The notes beneath the pieces are model-generated. The model did not search any database. It saw nothing but the letters and a program-made list of their open reading frames with translations, and had not been told where the DNA came from. Position numbers and translations under genes: made by a program. Positions 35,153 through 47,261 of a DNA stretch of 64,000 bases are shown here, one piece after another. This DNA comes from Jaapia argillacea MUCL 33604 (lineage: Eukaryota > Basidiomycota > Agaricomycetes > Jaapiales > Jaapiaceae): NCBI GenBank assembly GCA_000697665.1, contig KL197709.1:1549791-1613790 (forward strand), read 5' to 3'. Each line of letters opens with the position of its first letter. Positions within the stretch are counted from its first letter, which is position 1.

Positions 35153-38100
35153 ATGCGCCTGCTCCGGCCGCTCCTACTGACGCTCACCTTCCTTTCCTCC
35201 CATACCGTCTGGGCTCAAGGTGCGACTGAGCTAGATGGGGCCAATGTTGCCAAGGAGAAACATAGCTATCAGGTGGGTAGCGTAATTCACCACAGTACGG
35301 AGCTGTTAGCTTATTGTACGACTTGGAAAGAGCGACGTCACGCGCCTACGAAAGATCGTGATCAACAGGCTAGTTGCTCTTAGCCCTCCCTTGCGAAAGT
35401 GCTGACTCTTGATGTTGCTGGATTTGTAGTCTTTACTCTCATCGGTATGTCTTCCAGCAGTCTATGACCGGTTATGGGCTCTTATGGGTGGTCATAGCGA
35501 CGTATTTCTGCGTGAATTGATATCCAATGCCAATGACGCTTTGGAGAAGCTTCGGCTTACATCTTTGACTGATAAGCAAGTGTGGGACGGAGTCGACCCT
35601 TTGAACGTCACTATCAAGGCTGTCAAGAATGAAGATGGAGTCGGTGGAAAGCTGATTATTGCTGGTTCGTGCAGTTCCGCACTTTATTGTCCGGTTTGTA
35701 ACCCTAGTCTTTGTTCAGATACTGGTATTGGCATGACACCTGAGGAATTGACCAAAAACCTTGTATGGGTCTCGATTTCTCCCACGTTCTCATCTTTGAC
35801 TGTGTGCAGGGAACTTTGGCAAAATCCGGCACAAGCGAATTTTTGGCCCGAGCGGAGAACACGGATGCAACAAACTCTGGAAATCTTATTGGTGCCTTCG
35901 GCTTGGGATTCTACAGCAGGTTGTCCCACCTCTGCCACGCCTCTTGCACACTATTTGCTGATACGCAGTGCCAGTTTTCTTGTGGCAGATCGTGTTTACG
36001 TCTCGTCCATTCCCGCTAAAACGACGTCGAACCCTAACCCCGCGCAATATGTGTTCAGCTCATCATCCGACGAAAGCTCCTTTGACATTTATCCTGATCC
36101 TCGCGGAAATACTATTGGGCGGGGTACAGAGATTACTTTGGTCCTCAAGGAGGATGCCATGGAGCTCCTCGAAGAGTCGAAGTTGATTGAGTTGGTGTGA
36201 GTACAATTAGTTTCCTTCTATAAGTAGCAACTCAAAATGTTTTATCGCCAGGCAAAAGCATTCTTCGTTTGCCTCCTCCTTCCCAGTTTATCTTTGGACC
36301 GAACGAACGGACGAGGTGCCTATTGAGGGGTCGGAGGCAGAGATAAGCGAAGATGATCAGTCCGCGGAGGTGAAAGCCTCAGATGACGACGAAAATGAGG
36401 AAGTCGTCGTCGAAGAGGTCCTGGAGGACTCCCAAACGCCAGGCGAAGAGACGGCCCCAAAAACGAAAACGGTTCTCGTCCAAGAGTGGCTCCAACTAAA
36501 TCCTCAACAACCTCTCTGGCTCCGGTTTGTTTCCTTCTCGTGTGGTTTATTCTTGCTTGCTGAATGCTCTTGCAGCGACCCGAAAACCATTGACGAGGAC
36601 GAATATAACTTATTCTATTATTCCACATTCAAAGATTATAACAAGCCCTTAGCTTGGCATCACTTCTCTGGCGATACCGGTTCTGGCGTGTCTTTCAAGG
36701 CCATTGTCTTCGTTCCATCGAGATTGTGAGCTACATACATTGCCGTTCTTTTCCTGAGGACCTTCCCGTTGATCTTTGCTATTCAGGGAAGACCTCTTCT
36801 GGCAGCAAACTAACATCAAGAATTCCAAAGATGTCAGATTGATGGTCAAGCGTGTTTTCATCACATCTGACTTGGGTGACGAGGGACTGCCAAAATGGGC
36901 GAGCTGGGTCAAAGTTGTGATCGACGGTTAGTTTCTCTGATGGTGTACTAACAGACAGGTCATCTCTCAACTTACGACCTTGATATTAGCCGAAGACCTA
37001 CCACTCAATGTCTCCCGCGAGACCCTTCAAACTACCCAGTTCCTCAAACAGATCAAGCAAATCATCATCCGGCGTCTCATCCAACTGTTTACACGCCTAT
37101 CAACCTCCGAATCGGAAGCGGACAAAGCCAAGTGGGCGGAAATCTTGAAGGTCTATGGCTCCGCTATCAGATTGGGTGCGATCGAAGACCACAAGAACAG
37201 GGAGAAGCTGTCCACGCTAGTTAAATTCCCAACAAATCAGAGAGATGAGGCAACCTTCGATGAGGTGGGTAACGAGACCTTTCAGCTAGATTTAGCCACC
37301 TAACTCCCAACTAGTATCTGGAGAATAAGAAACAAGGCCAGAAGCAGGTTAGATATTCTACCCCTCGTTCGAGGCTGTAAATCGAGTAACTTCGTGTCCG
37401 ATAGATCTTCTATCTCGCAGACATCGGAAAGAAACCGGAGTCCTTGGCGCAGAGTGTCTTTGTGGAGAAGCTCACAGCCCGAGGATATGAGGTTTTCCTC
37501 TTCGCCGAGCCTTTGGATGAGATTTTGATTCAAAACCTTCGGATGTGGAAGTAAGCGTTGCTGTTTCTTGCCTGTCACTAACTCACTGACAATGAATACT
37601 GCAGGTCCTTCTCATTCCAGGACGTCGCCAAGGCTGGACTTCAGTTTGGTGATGAAGGTGTGTAATAACCTCACCTCGGCCCAATTCCTTATCCTGAATT
37701 ATGTCTACTAAGCCCTGGACCCGGAGGAAGAGAAAAAAGAGCAGGCGGCCTTACAAGAAAGGTTCAAGCCCTTGTTAGATTACCTCAAGGGGGAAGCAAA
37801 GGAGATTGTTCGAGATGGTGTGTTCCCGTCGTTCTCCTTCCTACTCGTCGTCCTCACAGGATCCCAGTCGTTATATCCAACCGTCTCGTCTCAAGTCCTT
37901 GCGCCATTGTGGCAGATCTTGGAGGCTACACGGCCAACGTGGAGAGAATGATGAGTATGAATTCTTTCTTAACACCGACATCGAATATCCACTGAAGATA
38001 CAACATAGATGCGGCCAACAATAAACAACGCAAAGGAGCTGCACTTGATTTCGCCAAAAAGCAGAAACTCCTGGAAATTAACCCTCGCTCTCCTCTCATT

Positions 38101-38508
38101 GAAGGCCTCCTTCGTCGAGTTGAACAACTTCCCTCTGATGAAGATGAGAGAGATCTTGAATCTGAGGAGGAGTTACGAGAGGTTACTTCCATTCTCATTG
38201 ATGGTGCCCTTGTGCGATCTGGATTCGATGTTCCAGATTCAACTTCGTCCGTCAATTGCTATTCTCGTTTTCATCGCGAGTGCTGAGCCTCCATTTTCAG
38301 GTTCTTCAACCGCGTCGACCGTGTTCTACGGCGTTCCTTGGGAGTTTCAGAGACCGCAACTGGTGATACCACCGTGAAGCCGGCACCACCTGTCGACCCC
38401 GAGCTACCCAACGTTGCTCAGGAGTACTTTGACGATGAGATGGATATCGGACAGATCCCGATTGAAATGGAGGAGACGCAGGCGAACACGGTCCACGATG
38501 AGCTGTGA
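35153..38508 (+). CDS. GRP94: ER-resident Hsp90 (GRP94/endoplasmin) ending in HDEL
   Basis: The start gives MRLLRPLLLTLTFLSSHTVWAQG, a clear signal peptide. The Hsp90 ATPase domain follows: [51 protein letters not shown] and GRGTEITLVLKEDA. The acidic linker is followed by TKTVLVQEWLQLNPQQPLWLR, the middle domain ([61 protein letters not shown]) and the C-terminal dimerisation domain. The protein ends ...ETQANTVHDEL, an HDEL ER-retrieval signal, so it is a luminal paralogue rather than cytosolic Hsp90. Many short introns (about 12) interrupt it. GRP94 folds secreted and membrane clients in animals and plants. Confidence 0.93.
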
Positions 38509-38781
38509 TCCCGTGGTACTATGTTTATGTTTTGATTGTCATACCCTGTGTATTTGTGTGCCAGAAATATCAACAGATTGCGATGAATGTTGCAGGCTGT
38601 GGGGATGAGGCCTGGAGCCAAAGTTGGATCAACGGATGAGACTGATCGGAAGTCGGACACGTGGACTTCCTTCAAGCAAACTATCTGCCACTGGACACCA
38701 TCTGCCGACTGCAGCGTTTCGCAACATATATGTTAGCTCTCTCATAAGTATACGAATTCGAAACCCTGCCAGTGATTCGCC

Positions 38782-41700
38782 ATGTCGGCCTTCTCTCGTT
38801 TGCAGCTCGCAGCTGCCCTCCTCGGTGCGGTCTCACCTATCTGCGCTTCGGTGGGAAGAGCGACTGATACACCTTGGCACAGAGTACGACAATGATCCTA
38901 CGAATCCCGACGCACCCCATCGTTCCGCACATGATAGTGCCATCTTCGCTCACCTGCGGCGCAATGCCCCTCGTCCTGCTGCGATGTCTCGGAAGAGTAC
39001 CGACTACCTTAGCGTTGCACTTCCCACCGATGCTGGGAGTGTAGTCGGTCGGGAATCAGTAGCGGAAACCAGAAGATCCAGACAGTCCCTGGATGCTTTG
39101 AGGAATCCCTTTAGTCAGACAGGAGAGGTTGAAGAACCGGAAGAAGAAGAGGAGGATGAGGATGAGAACTTGGACATAGACTTGGCCTCCTGGGGTCTTG
39201 ATGCGTTCGTACCCAAAGAGAAGGGCTCGAAGAGTTCCCGGAAATCGAAAATCGCACCTTTACCCAACCCACATCCTGCGCGCGTCCAGCCTGGTTACGC
39301 GGAGGAGGTGCATGGCCGTTCCTCCCTATCAAAACGCTCCATGAGCTTGAGCGGTTATGACAATTTCGGCGAGGGCGGCGCTTTTCTGGACGCCGGTTCC
39401 TCTCCTCCTCCTCATCCTCCTCATGACACACAACGTCGCCATTCTGTTGGCTCAGCCCTGGATGAGATGCCCATCGCGTCTCCGAGACCTATGCATGGCC
39501 GCCAATCATCTGGACATGTCCTTATCGAAAACATTCCCGTTACACCTCCTCTTCACTCGGTGCCGTTTCCCTCCAGATCGCCTCCACCCTCAGTTCTTAA
39601 TGAATTTGGCGGGCCCGGCGATGCCGATTTTTCCATTCGACCACCATCGCCAGATCGTGCGTCCCGCTTTGACCCCAAGTCTGCCGGGCATTCTCGAGTC
39701 GTATCTAATGCTACTATGGGAACCATGACCTCAAAAGCCCTTCTTGGAGATGAAAATAATCCGTTCTCTGTCCGTCCTCCTTCGACAACGCGTTCATCCC
39801 GTTTCGACCCCAAGGTCGCGAATCGTGGTCGGACTACGTCCAATGGATCTCTCGGGACGCAGATGCTCCTAGATAATGAAAGTGTGGCGGACCAAGAGTA
39901 TGGTCGAGAGCGGCGGTATTCAAAGTGGGATCTTATGAGACCCAAAGTTCTTGTTATGCCAAGTCCCCTGCAGGGAACTGTGTCAACGGCACCTCCAACA
40001 CAGGAAAAGGGCAGAGACGGCTTCATGCTTTCGACGGATGGGACACCCTTACCTCCAGGGGCTCGTTCTGCTCGACGATCGGCTGTGTTATCGACGATCC
40101 AACCCCTTGCCCCCGTTGCTTCCAATGCTTTCACTCCGAACCCTCGAGCGAGTCTCACGCTGTCCCAATTGACATTCCGCCAAACTCTTATGGTTGATGG
40201 CCAGCGAGATGTTGCTTATGCAGATATCGACGAGGACCTTCCCCGCGCCACGACAGAAGGCGAGCAGATCCGAGCGCCGTCCCCTGTTGTGGAGGAACCT
40301 CCTCCTCCTCCCGTACCTGTTGTACAAATTGTTGAGGAACCGGCCGATGATGCACCTCGCCGCCCTGCCGGGAAGTTGTTCGGGAAGAGCTTGATCGATG
40401 ACCTTGAAGCCCGCAAAGCTGAAATGCGTGGGAAACAGCGGTGAGTAGCCAATGCGGACGTTGGCTTATGTTTACTGAACCTTTGATGCAGGACGTTCAG
40501 GGGAGACGATCGACCTTCGATGATGGCCAGGAACCCGATGCAACGCTCCAGCACACTTGTTGATCCAACTGAGCTTCGTGTTCGCCCGCCGACCCAACAC
40601 GTGGATTCATTTGGTTCTCAGAAGTCTGCGCCAGAGCTTGCACGTCGGAATTCTGCCGGCCCTAAGCCACTTTTGAACTTTGACGATGATGGCAAGTTGG
40701 CGGCCAATCGTTTGGGCGTTGAAGCTCGAAGCCCGAAGAGCCGATCTGTTTTCGGAGTCGATACCATCTGGGAGAGAGAGATGGCGAGGTTAAAAGATAT
40801 CGAAGCCCGCGAACGGTTGGAGGAGGAAGTAAGGCGGAAGCGCGAGGAGGAGGAAGACGCCAGAAACCCGAGAAAAAAGAAAGGGAAGGATAAGAAGAAC
40901 CAGAAAGCGATTTCAGAACATTCTCCCTCCCCTGTCGCACCCAGTCCCAGTCCCAGTCCAATACTACCAACCGCTGCGTCGCCTCCCATGCTACCAGACA
41001 TACAAAAGGCTTCCACCCGCAGAGCACCTCCACCGCCGATGGACGATGACGACGACGAGGAAGAGAGCGGGAGTGACAGTGGTCAGGATGCCCCTGCTCC
41101 GGGGTCAAGACTCAGTGGCAAGCAGCCAAGTAATAAGGGTTGGTCCTCAGATGAAGATGAGAAGGGTCCGATCCGGACTACCGGCCGAGGCCCGAGATAT
41201 CCCAACCGCCCCCGGGGAAATCTCGGTATTGTACAGATACCTGACGGTGAAAGCAGCGATGAGGATATTCCTCTCGCCGCCGCAGTAAGCCGCCTCACCA
41301 TGAAACCACCTTCCCAGTTTGCGCCACAATCGGATTCAGAGGAAGAAGACAAACCGTTGTCCGCCTTGATCAACAACAAATCCCTTTCTCTTCCTGGTAT
41401 ACGATCCTCAACACCCCTGCTGGGTGATAATCTCGGCGTCCCTACTCGTGAAGATGACGATGACAAACCCTTGGGACTACGGGTTTCAAGGATAGCTTCG
41501 CCTTCCATCCATGGTGGTCAAGTGGACGATGACACGCCACTCGCATTCCATCCCGAGCAACAGCGTAGGACGCAGTATCAAATGATGGCACAGCAACAGC
41601 AAGCAATGATGATGCAGGCACAGATGCACAACAGCATGTTCATGGGTGGTCCCCCTTCCATGATGTCGCCTGGATTCTTTGGCGGTCCAATGACCCCTGG

Positions 41701-41818
41701 CATGATGTTGCCTCCACCCCCGATGGTCATGGCATCCCCTGCTCCGGCGAATGATTCTGCCAAGTACGGTCGAGTAGACAAATGGAGACACGATGTTGCC
41801 GTCGAGGGTGTTCCATAA
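38782..41818 (+). CDS. large disordered protein of unknown function
   Basis: Three exons (38782-38824, 38883-40440, 40492-41818) give 975 residues. I do not recognise a domain. The N-terminus MSAFSRLQLAAALLEYDNDPTNPDAPHRSAHDSAIFAHLRR was chosen because the short intron joins it in phase; reading upstream in the main frame gives no better start. The protein has an acidic patch (EEPEEEEEDEDENLDID), Ser/Pro/Arg-rich stretches, a tandemly duplicated motif around two RFDPK units (near 39640-39870), a basic helix rich in Glu/Arg with KKKGKDKKNQK near 40880, and a Met/Gln/Pro-rich C-terminus (QMMAQQQQAMMMQAQM...). Likely a cytosolic or nuclear scaffold, but function is unknown. It seems conserved-looking at the N-terminus and C-terminus only. 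Confidence 0.75.
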
Positions 41819-42076
41819 TTCATTCTTCATCGGACAACTTTTCTTTGGGCGCTCTCGCAGTGGACCATTCTCCATATCATGTATGATAGCATTACAGTAA
41901 TCCGAATTCTAATATTACGAGAATACACAAGGAAATACAGCGGTATTGCAGTGTCCGCTCGGATCTATATAGAAAATATGGGTCCTAGATGTGTGCTGGT
42001 ATATCACGAAGGTGAATCATCAGTGCCTGATTGTCCTAGTAGTAATGAAGGAAAGCTGAAATAAAATATTGAAGGT
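41819..42076. other. convergent intergenic region
   Basis: 258 bp between convergent stop codons of the disordered protein and the kelch protein genes; presumed 3' UTRs. Nothing else seen. Confidence 0.5.
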
Positions 42077-45000
42077 TCATGAGGGGTTCGTCACCCATAG
42101 CTTCCGCTTGGGCACAGTCACAATGGACACGTCTCTTCGGTTCATTTCGTCTTCAATCCTGCGCTGCCTCACCTCCTCGTCCTCGTCCTCATCCTCATCG
42201 TCAGTGATCGCGCTCCTTGGTCCCCCGCGGGAGGAAGCGACATCGTCAGGTCCGGTAGTCCAATATTGAGGCTGATGATGAACGTAAGGACCTCGCTGTT
42301 CTGTGGGGAATGGGTACTGGTCAAGGCCCAGGGTGGAAAGTGGGCGCGAAGGAGTGGGAGTGGGAGTGGGCGCAGGAGTTGGGACCGTGTATGATTCACC
42401 TCGGAGGCGACTGAAAACAACGGTCAGAGCCGATTCTCTCGGTCGACCGTACCACGCAAGAACAAACAGGGCAACATAAAATGCGATGGAACACGCCAGA
42501 AATATGGCGAAAGTGGCAATGGGTGCGCGAGCCCAGAGAGCTTGGAGAGAAAGGGCACAGAGACCGAGAAGGAAGGCATGGAACAATAATCGCAGGCAGA
42601 AAGAATATCCATGGGGCATTTCGGGCATTGGCCGTGGGACAGATGATTCTGGAGGGGGGACTAAAACTTGAGAGCTCATCATCACAGGTGTCGCAGGAGT
42701 GGACGGGCTTGGACGACTGAGCTGGCTCAATGCATAGTCGAGTTCACCCTGTGAATAAAGTAAGCGACATCCGAACACCGTAATTTGGGAAGCAGTACGT
42801 ACAACGACATTGACACTCCGCCTTCTGTCCAACCAACTGAGGTCGCCCAAACTCCGCGGGGTTACGGGAACCCGTTGATAGTGTCCCGACTCGCTTGTAA
42901 AAGCAGCGAGACTGTGTCCGCTAGGATGCCGCACTCGCGTGGGGCGATTGACAACCTCGAAGGCTTTCTGGGGACCGGTGGTACTAACGGACTCCAACGC
43001 GCTGTCACTTGACTTCCTCTCCATCTGGCTTGCGCGGAGACCAGGAAACAAGCTAGCCCCTCCCCATGAATGCAATCTTGGGCGAGGGGAAGCTGGCGGT
43101 GATGGCCCTGCAGAGCTGGGTGGAGGACTATTAGGGGGTTCTGTTTGAGTTGTTTGAACCAACTTTTCTCCAGTTTCATCAGAGTCGGTTCGAACCCTCT
43201 CCTGTGCCCGATCTACGCTATTAATGGCACCTCTCCGTCCACGAGAGTTGCGTAGGACAGAAAAGAGGGCGAGGATAGGGATGACCCCGTACAACCCGAT
43301 AAACAGGGCAAGACCTGCTCGGCCGTGTGCCGTTTGGAGGTGTTGACTGGGAGAAGCTGCCCGTTTCGACATAGTCGCGAGAGATTTAATTGAGGTGAAC
43401 GAAAAAACAAGGCCGACCAAACCCATGCCATAAGCCGCTAATCCAGCAGCGATGGAGACATAAAAGGGAATTCCATGACGACGAGAAGCTTGATTGGCGG
43501 AGGTAGAAGGGAGAGAAACACGATATAAAAGAACGGCTGCAAAAATGACCCCGATAGATAGGGGAGCTAGAAGCTTGTGAGTGAAGGAGGTGTCGAACTG
43601 CTGGGTAGGAGGATAGTATGTGGAACCGGTTTGAGTCGCACCAGGGTGGCTCGAGGAAGTCGGTGAGCTGGACGATGTCGTGAGGGCTACAGCACATCTG
43701 GTCATGTACTGCACGGTGACCCCCTGTCCGTTTGCATCCACACCAGTTTGCAAATTGCCCCCACCAAAACCAGACCAGGTGCCATTCGACTGGGTGATTG
43801 ACCCGTTGTACGCGCGTAGAAGCCAGATGTCTGATAGGTAATTACCAGAAGCATCGCGGCCACCAAATATGATGGTGTCGGAGGCGATATTGCGGGTCGT
43901 CCCCACTAATGCCGTCGAATAAGAAAAGGCAACGGCCCCTTCCCGAGGAGATGGATACGCAGGTACCCCCGTGGTTCCCGGATCTCCTGAGGGGAGAATT
44001 CGAGCCCATGCACCCGTCTGCACATTCAACACGGCCTGAGTGAAGCAAATTAGTACCAATGACAATATGCTGGACCTTCGGGACTCACTACTTCGCCATG
44101 CTCCAAACCCCCGTCGTCCTGCCAGAGGGAGTTATTGTAAGTCCCCAGCAGCAGGAAAACCTGAGTGGCATAGTTCGTGGAGAAGGTGTTGAGATTGGGG
44201 GCGACGGCAGGGCCAAACCGAGGAGCGGGGCATGATGCAGGGGAGATGTAGTTGCTCGATCCAGTATTAATTACGTATGAATCTCCCTGAGCACATGAAT
44301 CATTTGTACCGTAGGTCCCCGTACATCCGTCCACAGAAATAATCTGCTGCGAAATGACGGCAGAACCTTGGGACACCTTTCCCGGTAAACTACCGTGGAG
44401 CGACAATTGATGCCAGCTGGCATTTATGCTCGAGGGTAAATTTGGGGACAACGTTCCAGTGACATCCAACTGCCATAGGTCGGAGAGCGGATATGTTGTC
44501 GTGTTGTCGTAACCTCCCGCGATGTAAAATGAATTGTTTGGATAAGTGGATGTGGCATCTTGAGTGCTGGGGGTTCTGATGTCGATCCCACCAGAAGAAC
44601 CCGCACGAGCTCCCGGACCGCCGGGGGACAGATTGACTTGGGACCAGAACTGGTATGTATAGTCAAATTCCTGAAAAGCCTGGTCAGGTGGTACCATTCA
44701 ATTGATAACGATGTGGGCGTACCCAAACATCAGAAAGCCCGTGCCCATCTGAACCCCTTCCCCCAATGACGAGATGACCACGGCGGCTTCGGAACTCGGT
44801 CAGTGACGATACGAGGGGAAAGCATAACACACACTAGCTGGCAGCAGAATCACTCCCTCCAATTGCTGCGCTTCTGGCCGGCGGTACGCGGGTCTGACCA
44901 TATGGTGGGGTAGGTTGTTGCCAGGTTAATGTATCCAAACGCAGACTAGGGCAGAACGGGTGTCAGAGGTGAACGGTAACACAGCAGACGGGACATACAG

Positions 45001-45270
45001 ATAGGTCTCTGACTGGGGAAACCCACTCTGGGATTCGCCGCCGAAGATGAGCATTGAGCGAGTGACCTCGTCGTATCCAATGGAAGCGTCTTTGAGAGGC
45101 GGTGCTGAGGGACCCATGAGGAGGCCAGTGAGATTGATCCATTGCAGCGGTGGGACCTCAGTATTCGTTGAAATAGTTTGTGATCGTGAAACCTGGAAAT
45201 ACGAGACGACCAAGACGACAGATACGCAGCGACGGAGCAAAGGGGGGTCTGGATATTTGGACCAGTGCAT
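42077..45270 (-). CDS. kelch-repeat membrane protein
   Basis: The start MHWSKYPDPPLLRRCVSVVLVVSYFQVSRSQT gives a signal peptide (an in-frame ATG at 45297 is also possible). The ectodomain carries kelch-type blades: SMLIFGGESQSG, NSFYIAGGYDNTTTYPLSDLWQLDVTG, FLLLGTYNNSLW and TIIFGGRDASGNYLSDIWLLR, with several N-glycosylation sequons. Several TM helices follow (LLAPLSIGVIFAAVLLY, FYVSIAAGLAAYGMGLVGLVFSF, LALFIGLYGVIPILALFSVL, and a pair near 42430-42600 such as LLFHAFLLGLCALSLQAL), separated by a Ser/Pro-rich loop, and a tail ending RRDVSIVTVPKRKLWVTNPS. So the protein is multi-pass, not single-pass. Kelch ectodomains usually bind proteins or glycans; the role here is unknown. Exact splice sites around 44680-44720 are unsure. 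Confidence 0.75.
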
Positions 45271-46300
45271 GGTGGGGGACGGAGGAAACAGTGGCAAGCC
45301 AGTGCTCGCGATGAGCAGGGTGTGTGAACGGCGGCGAAACGCCAGAGAATCGATGGGCGTTGGTCAGCTTGGGTCAGACTTGCATGGTTCAGCCAAGCGT
45401 GCACACGGCAACCTTGTCCTTCACACGCTTGCCGAACTCCTTATTTCTGGACCAACTCCATCCTCGCCATTTCTGCGGGATCGAGAACGACAAATCTGTC
45501 GACAATCATCGTCCAGGAGGAGAGCGAGGTCGAATATCACGAGCCCACCTCCACCGCTCTTTGCACCACTCCCAAATCGCGACCTGCCTTTATCCAGCAA
45601 ATCGACGTCAGTCCGGCATCTTTCTCAGCCAAAGTACCTATTGAAGATCTCCAGTGGAGTAGATCGCTGCGTAACTCCGAGCTTTGCCGTTCTACTTGTG
45701 CATATATTCTCCTCGCTCATTCTGTCTGGAAACTGCCAGCCTGATTCCTGAAAGACGATCTCTCTAAAATTTTCGCTTCTCGCATCACCTGTCTCATGGT
45801 TTCCCAAGTGATCAATTCAGACTTAACAAAGCACGGCAGGAGTCTCTTCATTTGCCACACTCCGCCCGAACTATCCCATACCTCTTCCATGTCCCACCCT
45901 TGATGCTTTTCTTGTCTTCTCGTGCACGACCTGAACCCACTGTGCCCCACAACCCATGTTTTACCTAGCACCTTCAAGTTACCTGTTGACGTGTCACAGC
46001 TTCCGGAACTCTCATCGCCTTCACTTTCTCCGGCGAATACAGACCCTATAAGTGTAGGGGTTTGTGTGCATTACTCGGCAGAGGTGCAGTGCTGGCGGTA
46101 CGGTGTGTGGGAGATGGGATGCCAATTATGGCATTAGAAGTGACAACCAAGGATGTAGCTGTGCTTCCCACACAACGCTAGTTTACACCAAGATGAACTG
46201 GACGACGAGAGATATGGATTCGTCTGCAAAGCGCACCCTTACAGAAGAGGCACGCTCGTCTTTGGTTGCTTCAAATGCACCCCACAACGACCTGTGAGTC
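45271..46300. promoter_or_regulatory. long divergent intergenic region
   Basis: About 1 kb between the divergent kelch and Spd1-like genes. Several ORFs exist but none has recognisable motifs or a chain of splice-compatible exons. It may hold an upstream exon or long 5' UTR of the Spd1-like gene. Confidence 0.4.
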
Positions 46301-46989
46301 ATGTCATACGCAGCCACAAAAGTCTGCTCAGACTGGAATCGAATTAGCGTGTCGAGCGATCTTCACGCCCAGTTGCGAAATGTTGGCTCACGAGTCAGAA
46401 AGAGTACGCCAGTCATTCAGTACACTTGAAAACGCGCTTTTTGACGCGTCAAACGCGTCTCCGTTGTTTCTTAGGTGTCAACGAAGGCTACCGATACGTC
46501 CCACTTCAAAGGGCGGTGAGCGTACCTTCTTCGCCTATTCTCGCGCCACAGCAACACCAAGGGCAGCCTCCGCCGACCAATGTAATTTTCCGCTCCGCCC
46601 ATGACACGCTTCGCGATGTCCTCGGACCACCGGGCCAAATCTTGCCACCTCCCTCACCTCGCAAACGAGGCCGCGAAAACGAAGATGATTGCAAAGTTGA
46701 CGGAAGCGCGGAGGGAGATGTTGATATAGATATTTTAGGGACGATTCAGGGTTCCCCCCCTGATCGAGTTCGCGAGATGCAAGCAAGACCAACGAAGCCT
46801 TTGAGGAGGACAAGGCGTCCATTCGCGGAGTCACAGTCCTTGCCAACCAAACTCTTTGGGCTTTCCAAATCGGTGCAACCCAATCAATCACCCGTGATGA
46901 CGCCCACCGACGACAACATAGAGGAGGACTGGAGCGTTCAGAACTTTTCCCCTGAATCTGCACCGCAGTTGATTGAGGTCGACATGTAA
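46301..46989 (+). CDS. small Spd1/Dif1-like ribonucleotide reductase regulator (putative)
   Basis: Two exons (46301-46403, 46475-46989; 71-nt intron) give 205 residues. Splicing creates MSYAATKVCSDWNRISVSSDLHAQLRNVGSRVRKSVNEGYRYVP. The GxRVRKSVxEGY stretch resembles the Hug-type motif of fungal ribonucleotide reductase inhibitors and import factors (Spd1, Dif1). A conserved-looking SAHDTLRDVL, a KRGRE basic patch and an acidic C-terminal tail (EEDWSVQNFSPESAPQLIEVDM) follow. Proteins of this class hold the small RNR subunit in the nucleus or inhibit the enzyme until S phase. The assignment rests on one motif and is inference. The intron carries two ACGCGT boxes. Confidence 0.55.
46442..46458. 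promoter_or_regulatory. two MluI-box (MCB-like) motifs inside an intron
   Basis: ACGCGT occurs at 46444-46449, inside the palindrome TGACGCGTCA, and again at 46453-46458; a near copy ACGCGC is at 46432-46437. ACGCGT is the MBF site controlling G1/S genes in yeasts. They lie in the intron of the Spd1-like gene. Confidence 0.4.
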
Positions 46990-47261
46990 TTGTAGACCCG
47001 TCTTGTATGTAAATTTATGTTGTATTTTGGTAAGTCTCCCCGGGTCATATCGGATAAGTGCACCATTAACACGCCTCCTGTTTTTCATGTCAGGAGGACA
47101 ATGTCGTTCAGCCTTCTTCGACATGGACCGTGCCACCTCATTGTAACAGCGTGCTAGAAGCGATTTGTGGCCAGCCATTCCACTTTCGTAATCGGCGTTT
47201 GCCCCACAATCTGATGTGTTGCCCTAGTCGACTCGTTCATCAGCTCAACTCCCAAGTGATA

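Noticed and set aside
38624-38881. Upstream in-frame extension of the disordered protein
   Set aside because: It overlaps the end of the GRP94 locus and lacks the well-formed N-terminus obtained by the 58-nt intron at 38825-38882.
45047-45751. 234-codon plus-strand ORF in the kelch/Spd1-like intergenic region
   Set aside because: Half of it is antisense to the kelch first exon; the rest has no motif and no splice-compatible neighbours.
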